This document shows, one piece after another, positions 43,256-52,500 of a DNA stretch of 64,000 bases. Each line of letters starts with the position of its first letter. Position 1 is the stretch's first letter. The translations under genes were made by a program, and so were the position numbers. The stretch is taken from assembly GCA_945919795.1 (NCBI GenBank), contig CAMEJJ010000004.1, positions 80,422-144,421 of the forward strand, in the 5' to 3' direction. Source of the stretch: an uncultured Lachnospiraceae bacterium. GTDB lineage: Bacteria; Bacillota; Clostridia; Lachnospirales; Lachnospiraceae. The notes under the pieces are model-generated. The model was not told the origin of the DNA. It saw only the letters and a list, made by a program, of their open reading frames with translations, and ran no database searches.

Positions 43256-44713
43256 CTATCTTCCTGCTGATTCTGCCAATGTACAGGTAACATGAATATC
43301 CCAGTTTTGTGTTGTCTCATTAAATGCATATCCGGTATAATCAACTTTATTAAAAATATCCTGTTGATTTAATTCTGCAATAAAACAATTAATATTATCA
43401 ACCGTATCCGAAGAAGCGGTCATCTGAATCGTTCCCTGTTGTGCGTCAAAAGCATCAAACGATACAGAAGCATAGCCTCTGGCACAATCTTCAATCTTCT
43501 CCATAATATTACTATCGCAGACCGGATAAGTCTGAAGATTTTCATCGATATTTTTTATAGCTTGATATTGAGCATTCAGATAGTCGTTTCGAACTTTCAT
43601 CATATCAAATTCCGCAACACCGGTAATTACCTCGGGGCTATTATTATAATCTTCTAACTGTTTCAATTCCGTTTTCCGAATCAATAAAATAGTAAAAGTA
43701 ATTGCAAATAAAAGAATCATAACAGCTGCTGAGATGGCAATGGGAAGCACGTTTATTCCCAGCTTCTCTTTTTCTGATTTCTTTTTCTTTGCTTCCGATG
43801 CATACTGCTTTAAAAGATCAACGTTTTTATCACCGGTAACCAAACCACTTGCAGGTCTTAAACACTTCTGAACATCCGCAATTCCTGATGCGATTAAAGC
43901 AGGCGATTCAAATAACTGAAACGGTGTTGCAATTTCCATCTGTAACGCTGCTTTTTCATACATCTGCAGATTTGATCGCTCAATTCCCGCAACAACAACA
44001 CACTCCAATTTTTCTTCAATCTGGTGTGCCTGCATAAACTGAATCAGCTGACTGACAGATCTTGCCATATCCACAGCATATTCCTCAGAATCCAGTTCAT
44101 GAAAACTTCGCGTACTATTTAAATAATAAAAGTTTCCATTAATCCAAAGGATTGTCGTTAAAATACTACCTTCCGCAACAAGCAGTGAAAACGTCCGGCA
44201 CTTCTTTCCCAACGTCATCTGTGTCAATCCAATCAGACTGCTTTCTCCTGAAACAATACTTTTTAAATGGATTCCAATTTCCTGAAAAATATCCAGATAA
44301 TCCTTGATAAAATCCGTTTCAATACTTTCGGCATAGACCTTTTTTACCTTACTCTTTTGAGCAGATAAATTAAGGTAACTAAACAAACAGTTATCACTAC
44401 GACTGATATCAGCAAATTCACGGAAAATAAAATCATGCGTCTTTTTTGCATTCATTTCCGGCATTTCAATCATTTTTCCAACAAATTTACTACTGTTTAA
44501 GACTAAAATGACGTCCTTTATTGGCAGCTTATTGGCTGCCCAAAATTCTTTCATGAATTCAACAAACAGATCCTGTTCCATAATCATACCGTTGATAATA
44601 CTTCCTTCCGGTGCTTCTACGGTATAACTTTTCTCAATCACAACTTTCCGTTCGCCGGGACTTCCAATAACCACCTGAATCTGCTGGTTGGACAGATATA
44701 TTACTGTGTTCAT
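43256..44713 (-). CDS. PilM-PilN fusion protein
   Basis: Protein of 485 residues. The first 300 have the actin-like PilM fold (MNTVIYLSNQQIQVVIGSPG at the start, VVAGIERSNLQMYEKAA later). A membrane helix at about 325-350 (LPIAISAAVMILLFAITFTI) and an external ferredoxin-like domain follow, as in PilN. In Gram-negative pili these are two proteins joined through the PilN N-terminus; here they are one chain. The start methionine is convincing by protein sequence, but the Shine-Dalgarno is about 35 bases away, in front of a four-codon leader frame. Confidence 0.8.
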   Translation of the reverse strand: MNTVIYLSNQQIQVVIGSPGERKVVIEKSYTVEAPEGSIINGMIMEQDLFVEFMKEFWAANKLPIKDVILVLNSSKFVGKMIEMPEMNAKKTHDFIFREFADISRSDNCLFSYLNLSAQKSKVKKVYAESIETDFIKDYLDIFQEIGIHLKSIVSGESSLIGLTQMTLGKKCRTFSLLVAEGSILTTILWINGNFYYLNSTRSFHELDSEEYAVDMARSVSQLIQFMQAHQIEEKLECVVVAGIERSNLQMYEKAALQMEIATPFQLFESPALIASGIADVQKCLRPASGLVTGDKNVDLLKQYASEAKKKKSEKEKLGINVLPIAISAAVMILLFAITFTILLIRKTELKQLEDYNNSPEVITGVAEFDMMKVRNDYLNAQYQAIKNIDENLQTYPVCDSNIMEKIEDCARGYASVSFDAFDAQQGTIQMTASSDTVDNINCFIAELNQQDIFNKVDYTGYAFNETTQNWDIHVTCTLAESAGR

Positions 44714-44722
44714 ATACGATTT

Positions 44723-44737
44723 TTAGTAGCAGATCAT
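44723..44737 (-). other. Four-codon leader ORF and hairpin ahead of the PilM-PilN gene
   Basis: AAAGGAG (about 44749..44755) is followed ten bases later by ATG, then three codons (Ile, Cys, Tyr) and TAA, in the same frame as the main gene, whose ATG comes nine bases after that stop. The segment GTGGCAGAT with ATCTGCTAC also forms a 9-bp hairpin that contains the leader frame. Either re-initiation after the mini-ORF or looping-out of the hairpin could bring ribosomes to the main start. Confidence 0.5.
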
Positions 44738-44812
44738 CTGCCACCTTCTCCTTTCTACCCAGAACACCATGTATTCGGGGTATCTTTATAAATTGTAAAA
44801 GGGTTATTACTT

Positions 44813-46012
44813 TTAATAAGAGTTCATAATGGACTCGTAGGAACCATAAATTGGCTGGATAACCGCAATCATGATAAAACCAACAACAACCGCCATGACT
44901 ACAATCATGACCGGCTCTAAATAAGAAACCAGCTTGTTTAATGCCATATCCGAATCGAATTCCATCTGATTGGCTACCGATACCAGCATATGGTCAAGCG
45001 TTCCGGTCTCTTCGCCTACCATTATAGAAGAAGTCAGTTTTTTGGTAAAGCCGTCTACTTTTCCGATTGCCTCACTCAAATTGCTTCCGTTTCTCACATC
45101 GGCAACTACCTGATCAAACTGATTTTCAATATAGGTATTACCAATCGTCGTCTTGGCAATCTGCAGACAATTCATGATCGAAATACCAGAAGAATACAGA
45201 CTGGCAAGCGTTCTTGCAAATCTTGCCGTATAAATAATCTTTCGAAGTTTCCCAATTAACGGCAAGTATAGTTCTGCCTTATCTTTGTATAATCGGATTT
45301 TAGGAATGGCAAAAAACAATTTCAGCGCAAGATAAATGACCGCTGCTGCCACAATCAATATATACCATCTGTTTTTCACAAAATTGCTGATAGAAAGCAA
45401 AACCGCAGTTGCCGTCGGCAGTGTATCCATCTGGGCAAACAAATCCTGAAACTGCGGAATAACAAAGCCCATAATAACAGCAACAACCACAATAATTAAG
45501 ACACATAAAATCTTAGGATAGGTCATGGAACTTTTAACCTTCTGATTTAAGCGATACTCTTTATCATAATGCTGGGAAAGCTGTGCAGCAACCGTATCCA
45601 AATCACCGGTCGTTTCCGCACTTTTAATCATATTGACAAACAGTGGTGGAAAGAAATCTCCCTGGTCTTCTAATGCTTCCGAAAAAGCAGTTCCGGCCCT
45701 TACCTGTTTTAAGATTGCTGCATAAACTTCTCTGTCCTTGGATTTTAAAGACTCATCCTCCGAAATTATTTTCAGAGCTCTCACCAAAGTGACACCCGAT
45801 CCAAGCAGTTCACTGATATTTCGTGCAAATTCCGATAAAGCATTGGACTTAATTCGTTTTAGTTTTTTAGCATTATTTTGCACTTTGGCACTGATTAAGA
45901 GTTTATTATCTGCCTTTAATTTTTCATGCAGATCCTGCTCATCTCTCGCCATAACAACACCGGAAACATGTTTTCCATCGGCATCCTGCGCTCTATATTT
46001 ATAGTAAGTCAC
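44813..46012 (-). CDS. pilC: Type IV pilus inner-membrane platform protein PilC
   Basis: Protein of 399 residues of the T2SF family. Two repeated halves each have a cytosolic helical bundle followed by membrane helices (VLCVLIIVVVAVIMGFVIPQ around 175, then one near 215 and a last one near 375-395). Typical segments are FARNISELLGSGVTLVRAL, GDFFPPLFVNMIKSAETTGD and the second-half KLTSSIMVGEETGTLD. Translation begins at GTG 46012 with AAGGAGG seven bases upstream; the 18-codon in-frame extension runs through that site. Confidence 0.93.
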   Translation of the reverse strand: MTYYKYRAQDADGKHVSGVVMARDEQDLHEKLKADNKLLISAKVQNNAKKLKRIKSNALSEFARNISELLGSGVTLVRALKIISEDESLKSKDREVYAAILKQVRAGTAFSEALEDQGDFFPPLFVNMIKSAETTGDLDTVAAQLSQHYDKEYRLNQKVKSSMTYPKILCVLIIVVVAVIMGFVIPQFQDLFAQMDTLPTATAVLLSISNFVKNRWYILIVAAAVIYLALKLFFAIPKIRLYKDKAELYLPLIGKLRKIIYTARFARTLASLYSSGISIMNCLQIAKTTIGNTYIENQFDQVVADVRNGSNLSEAIGKVDGFTKKLTSSIMVGEETGTLDHMLVSVANQMEFDSDMALNKLVSYLEPVMIVVMAVVVGFIMIAVIQPIYGSYESIMNSY

Positions 46013-46043
46013 GAATTTTCCTCCTTCGTATGAGTTGTAAGTA

Positions 46044-46496
46044 TTATTTCTCATCCACGTAATCAAAAATGGTAATCAGATAATCTACCTTCCATTGGTC
46101 ATTGCCGTCTTCATCACATTGATATACCACTCTGTAATGCTCTTTTTCATAAACCATACACAAAATGGTGTGTTCTTTTTTATCATATGACAAAATCTCA
46201 AATTCCCCGGTTTGATTCACGATATCATACACTCTTTTTTTGACGCCATCCGCCAGTCCGTTTCTCTTTTCAGATTCGTACACCGATTTTTGTTTTCCAT
46301 AATACTCTACATCCAGCATATCCAATGCCAGCTTAACATTTTTCCCTTCCCGTAAAACAAGTCTCCCCTGTGTCGTAATATGAAAATATGAAAAAGCGAT
46401 TGTACCGAGAATGAATAGCAACATAAAAATCACTATCATATTCCGGATTTTATTTCGCCTTATTTTTTTGAATTCTTTTTCCTGCATTGCTTCCAT
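46044..46496 (-). CDS. Bitopic membrane protein of the pilus locus, function unknown
   Basis: Protein of 150 residues with a highly basic start (KEFKKIRRNKIRN), one membrane helix (MIVIFMLLFILGTIAFSYFH) and an external domain of about 105 residues rich in charged residues. No prepilin cleavage site is visible. It lies between the peptidase and pilC genes, so it may be a minor assembly component. I do not recognise a family. AAGAGG precedes the ATG. Confidence 0.75.
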   Translation of the reverse strand: MEAMQEKEFKKIRRNKIRNMIVIFMLLFILGTIAFSYFHITTQGRLVLREGKNVKLALDMLDVEYYGKQKSVYESEKRNGLADGVKKRVYDIVNQTGEFEILSYDKKEHTILCMVYEKEHYRVVYQCDEDGNDQWKVDYLITIFDYVDEK

Positions 46497-46595
46497 ATGT
46501 AATTCCTCTTTTGCTTTGCACTCCGTGCGGCCGCAATCCTAAAAAACATTCGAAATCATCTTACCGGGCTATTTTCTTTCAGATAGTCATATGCT

Positions 46596-47414
46596 TTATC
46601 CCGTCAGAATTGTCTGAATCATGTACAGATACTGATTTACAACAAAAGCTCCAAATCCGCCATAGGCAGAGACAAAGATGCCGATGCTAAGACACGGTCC
46701 AAAAGCAAAATGTTCTTTTCGTCCCTTCTTTTTAGAAAGTAAAAGCCATGCTCCGTAAGCTCCTCCGATTAACAGACCGATTAAAAAAGCGGCAACATTT
46801 CCTTTCCAGCCAAGAAAAATTCCGGAGGCTGCCATCATCTTGATATCTCCTCCTCCAAAACCATCCGGTATCAGTAAGACAATCAGAAACATCGGTACAC
46901 TGATACAGAAAAAACCAATCAGACGTTCCATGACGGATGGTCCGGGAAATGTAAAAATGGAGATAAGCCCCAGCCCTCCTAATAATACATTCAAAACAGG
47001 TGGGATTATCTGTGTATCCATATCAATCAGAGTTATAACCGCTAAAACGGCTGCTACTAAAAACAACGTAAGGGAATCAAATCCGATTCCGTAATGAACA
47101 ACAATGCCAATCGCCAATACTCCGCCCAGACATTCTACCAAAGTTCCTCGCATAGAAATCCTTTCAAAGCAGTATGGACATTTCCTCCTATTATATAGCC
47201 ATGAAAAAATCGGTATGGATTCGGATATTTTAAAGCTATGTCCACAATGCGGACATTTACTTCTTCCTTCATAGATTTTTTCACTTCCTTCTTTGATCAT
47301 TCTTTCACTTACCACATTCAGAAAGGAAAAAACCGTGATTCCAATGAAAAATATAATGATGCATATCAGTACCTTAAGTACAATTCCGGGTACAATGCTC
47401 GTTGCTAACAGCAT
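46596..47414 (-). CDS. pilD: Prepilin peptidase PilD
   Basis: Membrane aspartic protease of 272 residues that cleaves class III leaders and methylates the new N-terminus. The cytosolic loop has two CxxC pairs (CPHC and CPYC), and the active-site aspartates lie in LIDMDTQIIPP and the GFGGGDIKMMA motif. About seven further helices follow. Its substrates should be the pilin, both pseudopilins and the giant prepilin of this locus. GGAGG lies eight bases before the ATG. Confidence 0.95.
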   Translation of the reverse strand: MLLATSIVPGIVLKVLICIIIFFIGITVFSFLNVVSERMIKEGSEKIYEGRSKCPHCGHSFKISESIPIFSWLYNRRKCPYCFERISMRGTLVECLGGVLAIGIVVHYGIGFDSLTLFLVAAVLAVITLIDMDTQIIPPVLNVLLGGLGLISIFTFPGPSVMERLIGFFCISVPMFLIVLLIPDGFGGGDIKMMAASGIFLGWKGNVAAFLIGLLIGGAYGAWLLLSKKKGRKEHFAFGPCLSIGIFVSAYGGFGAFVVNQYLYMIQTILTG

Positions 47415-47432
47415 ACCGTCTGCCTCCGCATT

Positions 47433-48035
47433 CTAAAATAGAATCTTTTCTACATTCACGCATTTAATATAATACGTCGATGTATAATCGCCATAGCGCT
47501 CACTGTTTAAGACTAGTGTCATCTTTAGGACATTTTCCGGATATCCGCTACCGGGACTTTCAAATTTCAATCCACTGACACTATATCCCAAATATGCTTT
47601 CGAATCAAATTTCCAGTCCACCGCATCGTATTTTATGGAGCCTTCCGTCACTTCATCATAATGAATATTCATATATGTTTTTCCCATACTGCCATCCGCA
47701 TTCATCTGCGGGGTGGCACCTATGGTGATTTTACTTCCGGTCCCGTCCATAAAACTAATCGTATCAATTCCACTGCCATCATCTGAAACCTGTGGATCAA
47801 CGGCCGGCAGTGCACCTTCAATCTGTCCCACAATTTTATTGGAAATCATATTCGAAACCTGCAAGCCGTAGGAATTACCGCTTGCCGCATAATAAATACC
47901 GATAATATAACTGATTACCCTCGTTGCAGCAACCATAAAGAGAGCCAACAGTGCAAAAGTCACAATCATTTCCGTCAGCGTCATACCTGCATTATTCAGT
48001 TTTTTATACCTCTTTGACCTCTGTGCTTTCTTCAT
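47433..48035 (-). CDS. Pseudopilin (PulJ/PilW-like)
   Basis: Protein of 200 residues with leader MKKAQRSKRYKKLNNAG, cleavage, then MTLTEMIVTFALLALFMVAA, with Glu5 kept. The head domain of about 160 residues is rich in beta-type sequence. Size and order (after a shorter PulI-like pseudopilin) fit the J-type member of a tip complex. It follows the next gene by 110 bases without an obvious promoter. Confidence 0.85.
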   Translation of the reverse strand: MKKAQRSKRYKKLNNAGMTLTEMIVTFALLALFMVAATRVISYIIGIYYAASGNSYGLQVSNMISNKIVGQIEGALPAVDPQVSDDGSGIDTISFMDGTGSKITIGATPQMNADGSMGKTYMNIHYDEVTEGSIKYDAVDWKFDSKAYLGYSVSGLKFESPGSGYPENVLKMTLVLNSERYGDYTSTYYIKCVNVEKILF

Positions 48036-48145
48036 GATTTCTCAAACCTTTTACTTCGCAACTTCTCAGTTATTTTCTTCTTTTTACAATTGTGTTTCTA
48101 TGAAATATTACTATTCAACTCACAGACTGTATGTAGGAATCGCAC

Positions 48146-48607
48146 TTAATCCCCTCCGGACGGCGGATCCGTCTTAAAAAAATAGATATCAACATCCAGA
48201 CTTTCTGCATCTTCTGCGCTTAAAACCGCAGAAGACGAAAGCTTATACAGCTTTGTTTTTGAAAAAGCAATCGGTATCGATTCCTGGGGCATTCCTTCTG
48301 CCGGTACGAGATTTAATGTAACTCCTTCCGGCGAAAGAGAGCTTGTAATACTCTCCGAATAGACAGCTCCCTGCAGTGACTCGTGCGCCCGTTTTAAGTC
48401 CACGGAATTATAGTACATATTGGATGCCGTAACAATAATTCCGCTGAACATGCCAAGCAAAAGGGCCAGAATGACAAATCCCATCAAAACCTCAACCATG
48501 GTCATTCCATGATTGCTGTTTCTAAAAAATGAACAGGCTGTTTTCTGTTTATTATGTATTCGATTGTTAAAATGAAATAATCTTTGTTTCTTTTCCATCT
48601 TTTTCAT
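48146..48607 (-). CDS. Pseudopilin (PulI/PilV-like)
   Basis: Protein of 153 residues with an unusually long basic leader of 34 residues ending NSNHG, cleavage, then MTMVEVLMGFVILALLLGMF, with Glu5 kept. The head is short. MVEVLMGFVILAL is the typical I/V-type pseudopilin pattern. The start could also be the Met three codons later; the Shine-Dalgarno is weak and comes from a tandem repeat just upstream. Confidence 0.82.
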   Translation of the reverse strand: MKKMEKKQRLFHFNNRIHNKQKTACSFFRNSNHGMTMVEVLMGFVILALLLGMFSGIIVTASNMYYNSVDLKRAHESLQGAVYSESITSSLSPEGVTLNLVPAEGMPQESIPIAFSKTKLYKLSSSAVLSAEDAESLDVDIYFFKTDPPSGGD

Positions 48608-48690
48608 CTCTTACTGATTCTTCAACTCTTACTGCTTTTTCATCTTTTATTTCTTTTTTATCTCTTACTGTTTTTCATCTTTTGCTACTA
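48600..48690. repeat. Degenerate tandem repeat of 36 bp (18-bp sub-steps) upstream of a pseudopilin gene
   Basis: TTTTTCATCT starts at 48600, 48636 and 48671; CTTACTG starts at 48610, 48628 and 48664. On the mRNA strand it reads as purine-rich GATGAAAAA and CAGTAAGAG units, and the last CAGTAAGAG is the only Shine-Dalgarno-like sequence of the next gene. Confidence 0.65.
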
Positions 48691-48751
48691 AATGCTTATT
48701 TTATATTCAAAATACATTTTCAGCATCACTTGAATTCTACAAGCAGCTTCA

Positions 48752-49477
48752 TTATTTGAAGGAAACGGCAGGGTATGATGTTTCCAACACATAATACTGG
48801 GTATCCCGGTCGTTGCCGTCCCCTCTCATACATGTAATCAGGGCATTTACTGTGTAAGTTGCAACTGCATCATTCGGATCCGTTCCCTCTCCGGATCCAT
48901 TTTGATTTCCCTCATTTTGCCGGTTGTTTTGTTGATTATTTTGTTTTCCATTCTGTTGATTACCGGAATCTGCATCATTCCCCGACAAAGAATCGTCCTG
49001 ATCATCTTCATCTTCTCCGCCATCGCCTTCTTCATCATCAGCCGCGTTCAGACTATAAGTCAGGGTAACACTCAAATGATAGTCCGACAACGTGGACGAA
49101 TCGTCCAGATTTAAAATAAGCTCCGATACTGCATCGGGGTTTTCCTCATCATCCGGTTCTTCCTCATCGATTCCATCCATACTGCTTTTCCAGTTTCCGT
49201 TACGAATCTGCTCACCTAAATAAACCGCCAGATCCGAAGAAGAATCCGATAACTCTTCCTGCAAAGATTCCGAAAAACTCTGTGCCATCATCTTACACTG
49301 CAGTCTGGTCGTCTGTCTGGCAGTCTGGGCAAACAGGGAATACGTCACCAAAAGAAGGGACAGACAAAATACCAGAATAACTGCTCCGACAATCAAAACC
49401 ATAAGCATGGCAACGCCGGACTGATTGTTTCGAAGAATATTTCGTTTTCTTTGAAAACACATTTTCTTTTTCTTCAT
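48752..49477 (-). CDS. PilX/GspK-like minor pilin without Glu5, with Asn/Gln-rich insert
   Basis: Protein of 241 residues. After a basic leader ending NNQSG the hydrophobic part starts VAMLMVLIVGAVILVFCLSL, so a non-acidic residue stands where pilins have Glu5. Loss of Glu5 is the mark of GspK and PilX-type subunits that cap the tip complex. The head is very acidic, and a low-complexity stretch of about 45 residues rich in Asn, Gln, Asp and Gly lies at roughly 155-205. The ATG at 49477 has AGGAGGA upstream; the earlier in-frame ATG lies in front of it. Confidence 0.78.
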   Translation of the reverse strand: MKKKKMCFQRKRNILRNNQSGVAMLMVLIVGAVILVFCLSLLLVTYSLFAQTARQTTRLQCKMMAQSFSESLQEELSDSSSDLAVYLGEQIRNGNWKSSMDGIDEEEPDDEENPDAVSELILNLDDSSTLSDYHLSVTLTYSLNAADDEEGDGGEDEDDQDDSLSGNDADSGNQQNGKQNNQQNNRQNEGNQNGSGEGTDPNDAVATYTVNALITCMRGDGNDRDTQYYVLETSYPAVSFK

Positions 49478-49540
49478 TCTGCCTATCTCCTCCTTTCTTT
49501 CATGCATTTTTTTGATTTACGACTTTGATTCCCTTATCAT

Positions 49541-52500
49541 TTACGGTTGGGTTACAGTACGCACATAAGTGCCGTCTGCACCAGTCACATAAGGTCTTTC
49601 CTCTTTTAAATACTGTGAAACCACAACCTTAGATGTAAAGCTAACACCCGGCTGAGATATTTCATTCACCTCTGCTTCATTTACCTTTGTTACATCCGGC
49701 ATTACTAAGACAAAACTTCCCTTGCCATGTTCATCCACCTGATAGCGAAGCTGCATAGGGATAAAGCATGACTGATTCTGCTGACTGTCATACTGATAAA
49801 ACATGCCAATGTTCATAAACTGTAGCATCGGATATATCTGTGCAGGAATATCATCATCCGGATTTGTATCAAACGTTTCGCCAATCATACCAACCCAGAC
49901 TGCACCTGCATTTTGTTCGCATATAGGTTTTGGCTCTGTGGACAGAGTAACTACAGCAGAATTTGATTGTAAATAAACATCCCATGATCCATCGAAACTT
50001 TCTGCATCATTTTCATCAGTCAAATGTCTTTGCAAATACAAATTGTAAAAAGGAACCGGACTATCCTCTGTTGCCGGAATACCATTGACACTTACACTGT
50101 ATCCGTTTACATTCCGATCTTCTTCGAAACACAAGGACTTGGTAGAAATCGGAGTTTCCCTGTTTACATCTGTACTTACATCTGACAAATTTCCATCACA
50201 TGCATAACGAACAACATCTTCTTTTCCATCAGTTTCACCCAAATCAATCAAGTTCACATCGTTTAACTGTAAGGGTGGTATCTGAATCCATACATAATTT
50301 ATCGTTGCATCATTTTGATCCTTATCAGACCACTGTGAATCAATTTTGGTGGAACTGGTTGCCTGCAACGCAATTTTTAACCATTTTCCGGCATATTCAC
50401 CCGGATACCTTTCAAACTCTGTTAAATCCAAAACAGCAGGAGCCGGATTTTCTGCAACTTTTCCAAGATTTAAGGGTTCGTCTTTAGAATACAGAACCTT
50501 TAATGCATTTGTGGAAAAATCATCTGTTACCAGCGATTTATCATTTTCTGCTCCATCCTCTTTTTCATGAAACAATGCAACTGCAATCTTCACTTCTGTT
50601 TCGGAAGCATCCGAATAGTCATCAGCTGTATACGAAAATGCCACGCCACCCAGATAAACATCTCTTGATATAGGACTATTAACAATCTCTCCACCGCCAA
50701 TAGCTAATTTCTTGGAAAGTTTTTCAACATCCGGAACATGCAATCTGTTTGGAATGGTGAGTTCCATCGTTACACCATCAGCACTGTTTTCATAAATCTC
50801 AGCCTGCTTTCTGGCAATTGCCTGAACAGAAATTTCAACAACGTCATCCGTATTGAAATCTGACAGATTTATCATGGTACGACACTGATGATCTTCGCAT
50901 ACATAATCTTGTGTAACGTCTGTCACTACAATACCGGCAGCTTCCAAAGCAACCAGATCCAAATCCATTTCATCCGTATCAGTTTGACAGTCTTTTACAT
51001 AGAAGTAATGTGCATTTGTATCTTCTGATATATCTGATACCTGTTTTATTACTTTTATCAAATATCCACCCAGATCTGCCTTTTGATTTTCATCGGAAAT
51101 GGCTCCCCATGAGATGTCATATACCAAATCATTCGTAATAAACTGTCCATTCTCTCTATGAAGTACAACATCCGGTTTTGAAATCGTATTTAATTTCAGC
51201 TTCTGTGAAATGCTACTTTCTGCATAACGAGGCAAAACATAAACGGAACCGTTGGCATCTGTTCTGATTATGACACTGTTTATGTATGCTGCAGGAGATT
51301 CCATACTGCCCAATCTCATAATACGTGCCGTAATCATCGGATATACTCCCCATGTGTTATCTGTATCTGTGAATTCACATTCAAAATCCCATACATGATA
51401 AATGGTATCCAGACCACCTTTTGTCTGCATGGAATCAACATCAGGCAATTCAGTCGCCTGCTCTACATTCTGTGATGAAAGAATGACTTCTTGTCCATCC
51501 AAAGTTGTTCCGACTAAATCTACACGATACTTTGCATTGCTGTAACTGCTGTAATAAGCAAGCATCAGCCTGCGCAAATCTCTATTATTTGAAAGATTGG
51601 AAAGTCCCGCGTGATTCAAAGCTTTATCTACATAGTCATCCCATGTCTGAAACATCCCTTCCGGAACTTTTGTCATATATTTATTATCTGTTGATTCATA
51701 GCGATTCTTTTCCTGATCCCAACATGTATCATCCTGATAATATTTGTCCCATGCAAAGCTATATATTGTATTTCCTTCTGCATTTGTTGTAGCTGTCGCA
51801 GATTCCACAATAGGTTCTGTCTGAATTTCCTGAACCCTTTTCTTTTCATTGCTATTTTTATCTGTAGCCGCATAATAACGACTGTCAGTCTGTCCTCTTG
51901 CCCAATACGACTCTTGGAAATCCGCTGAATTGACAAGCAAATCTCCGTTTGTTTCAGCTTCCATGTCGCTATAGATACAATAATCAACTGCATATTTATA
52001 GTATTCTCTATACGGTTCATTGTTTTCTGTTCTCCGCAAAGCTGCATTGGTCTGAGACATTTCAATCAGAGCACTGTAATAAATATTGTATGTTCCGTCA
52101 TCCTGCTTCTGTAACACATAGCCGGATTTTAAATCGTTTCTATCTGTATCCCAAACAGGATTTTCAATCATCTCTGTTCCGTCAGCCGGAATATATTTAT
52201 CATCAATAATGGAACCAAGGATTTCTCTGTTTTCATCTGCATTTCCATCTAATGAAATTCCCTCAACAACCTCATGTCCGTAATGAATCAGTTCATACTG
52301 AGACCGATATGGATATGCTCTTGCAACAATCTGATCAGCCTTATGACCTGCAAACCATTCTTTTGGCAAATCCTTCAGGGTAGATGTCAAATAAACAGTA
52401 GAGCCACTATAGCTATTGGCCGCATGTGTAATTTCCGAATCATACGACACGGTTGCACCGACTTTTTCATCATAAGCCGAAATATCCGTTAATAAATAGC

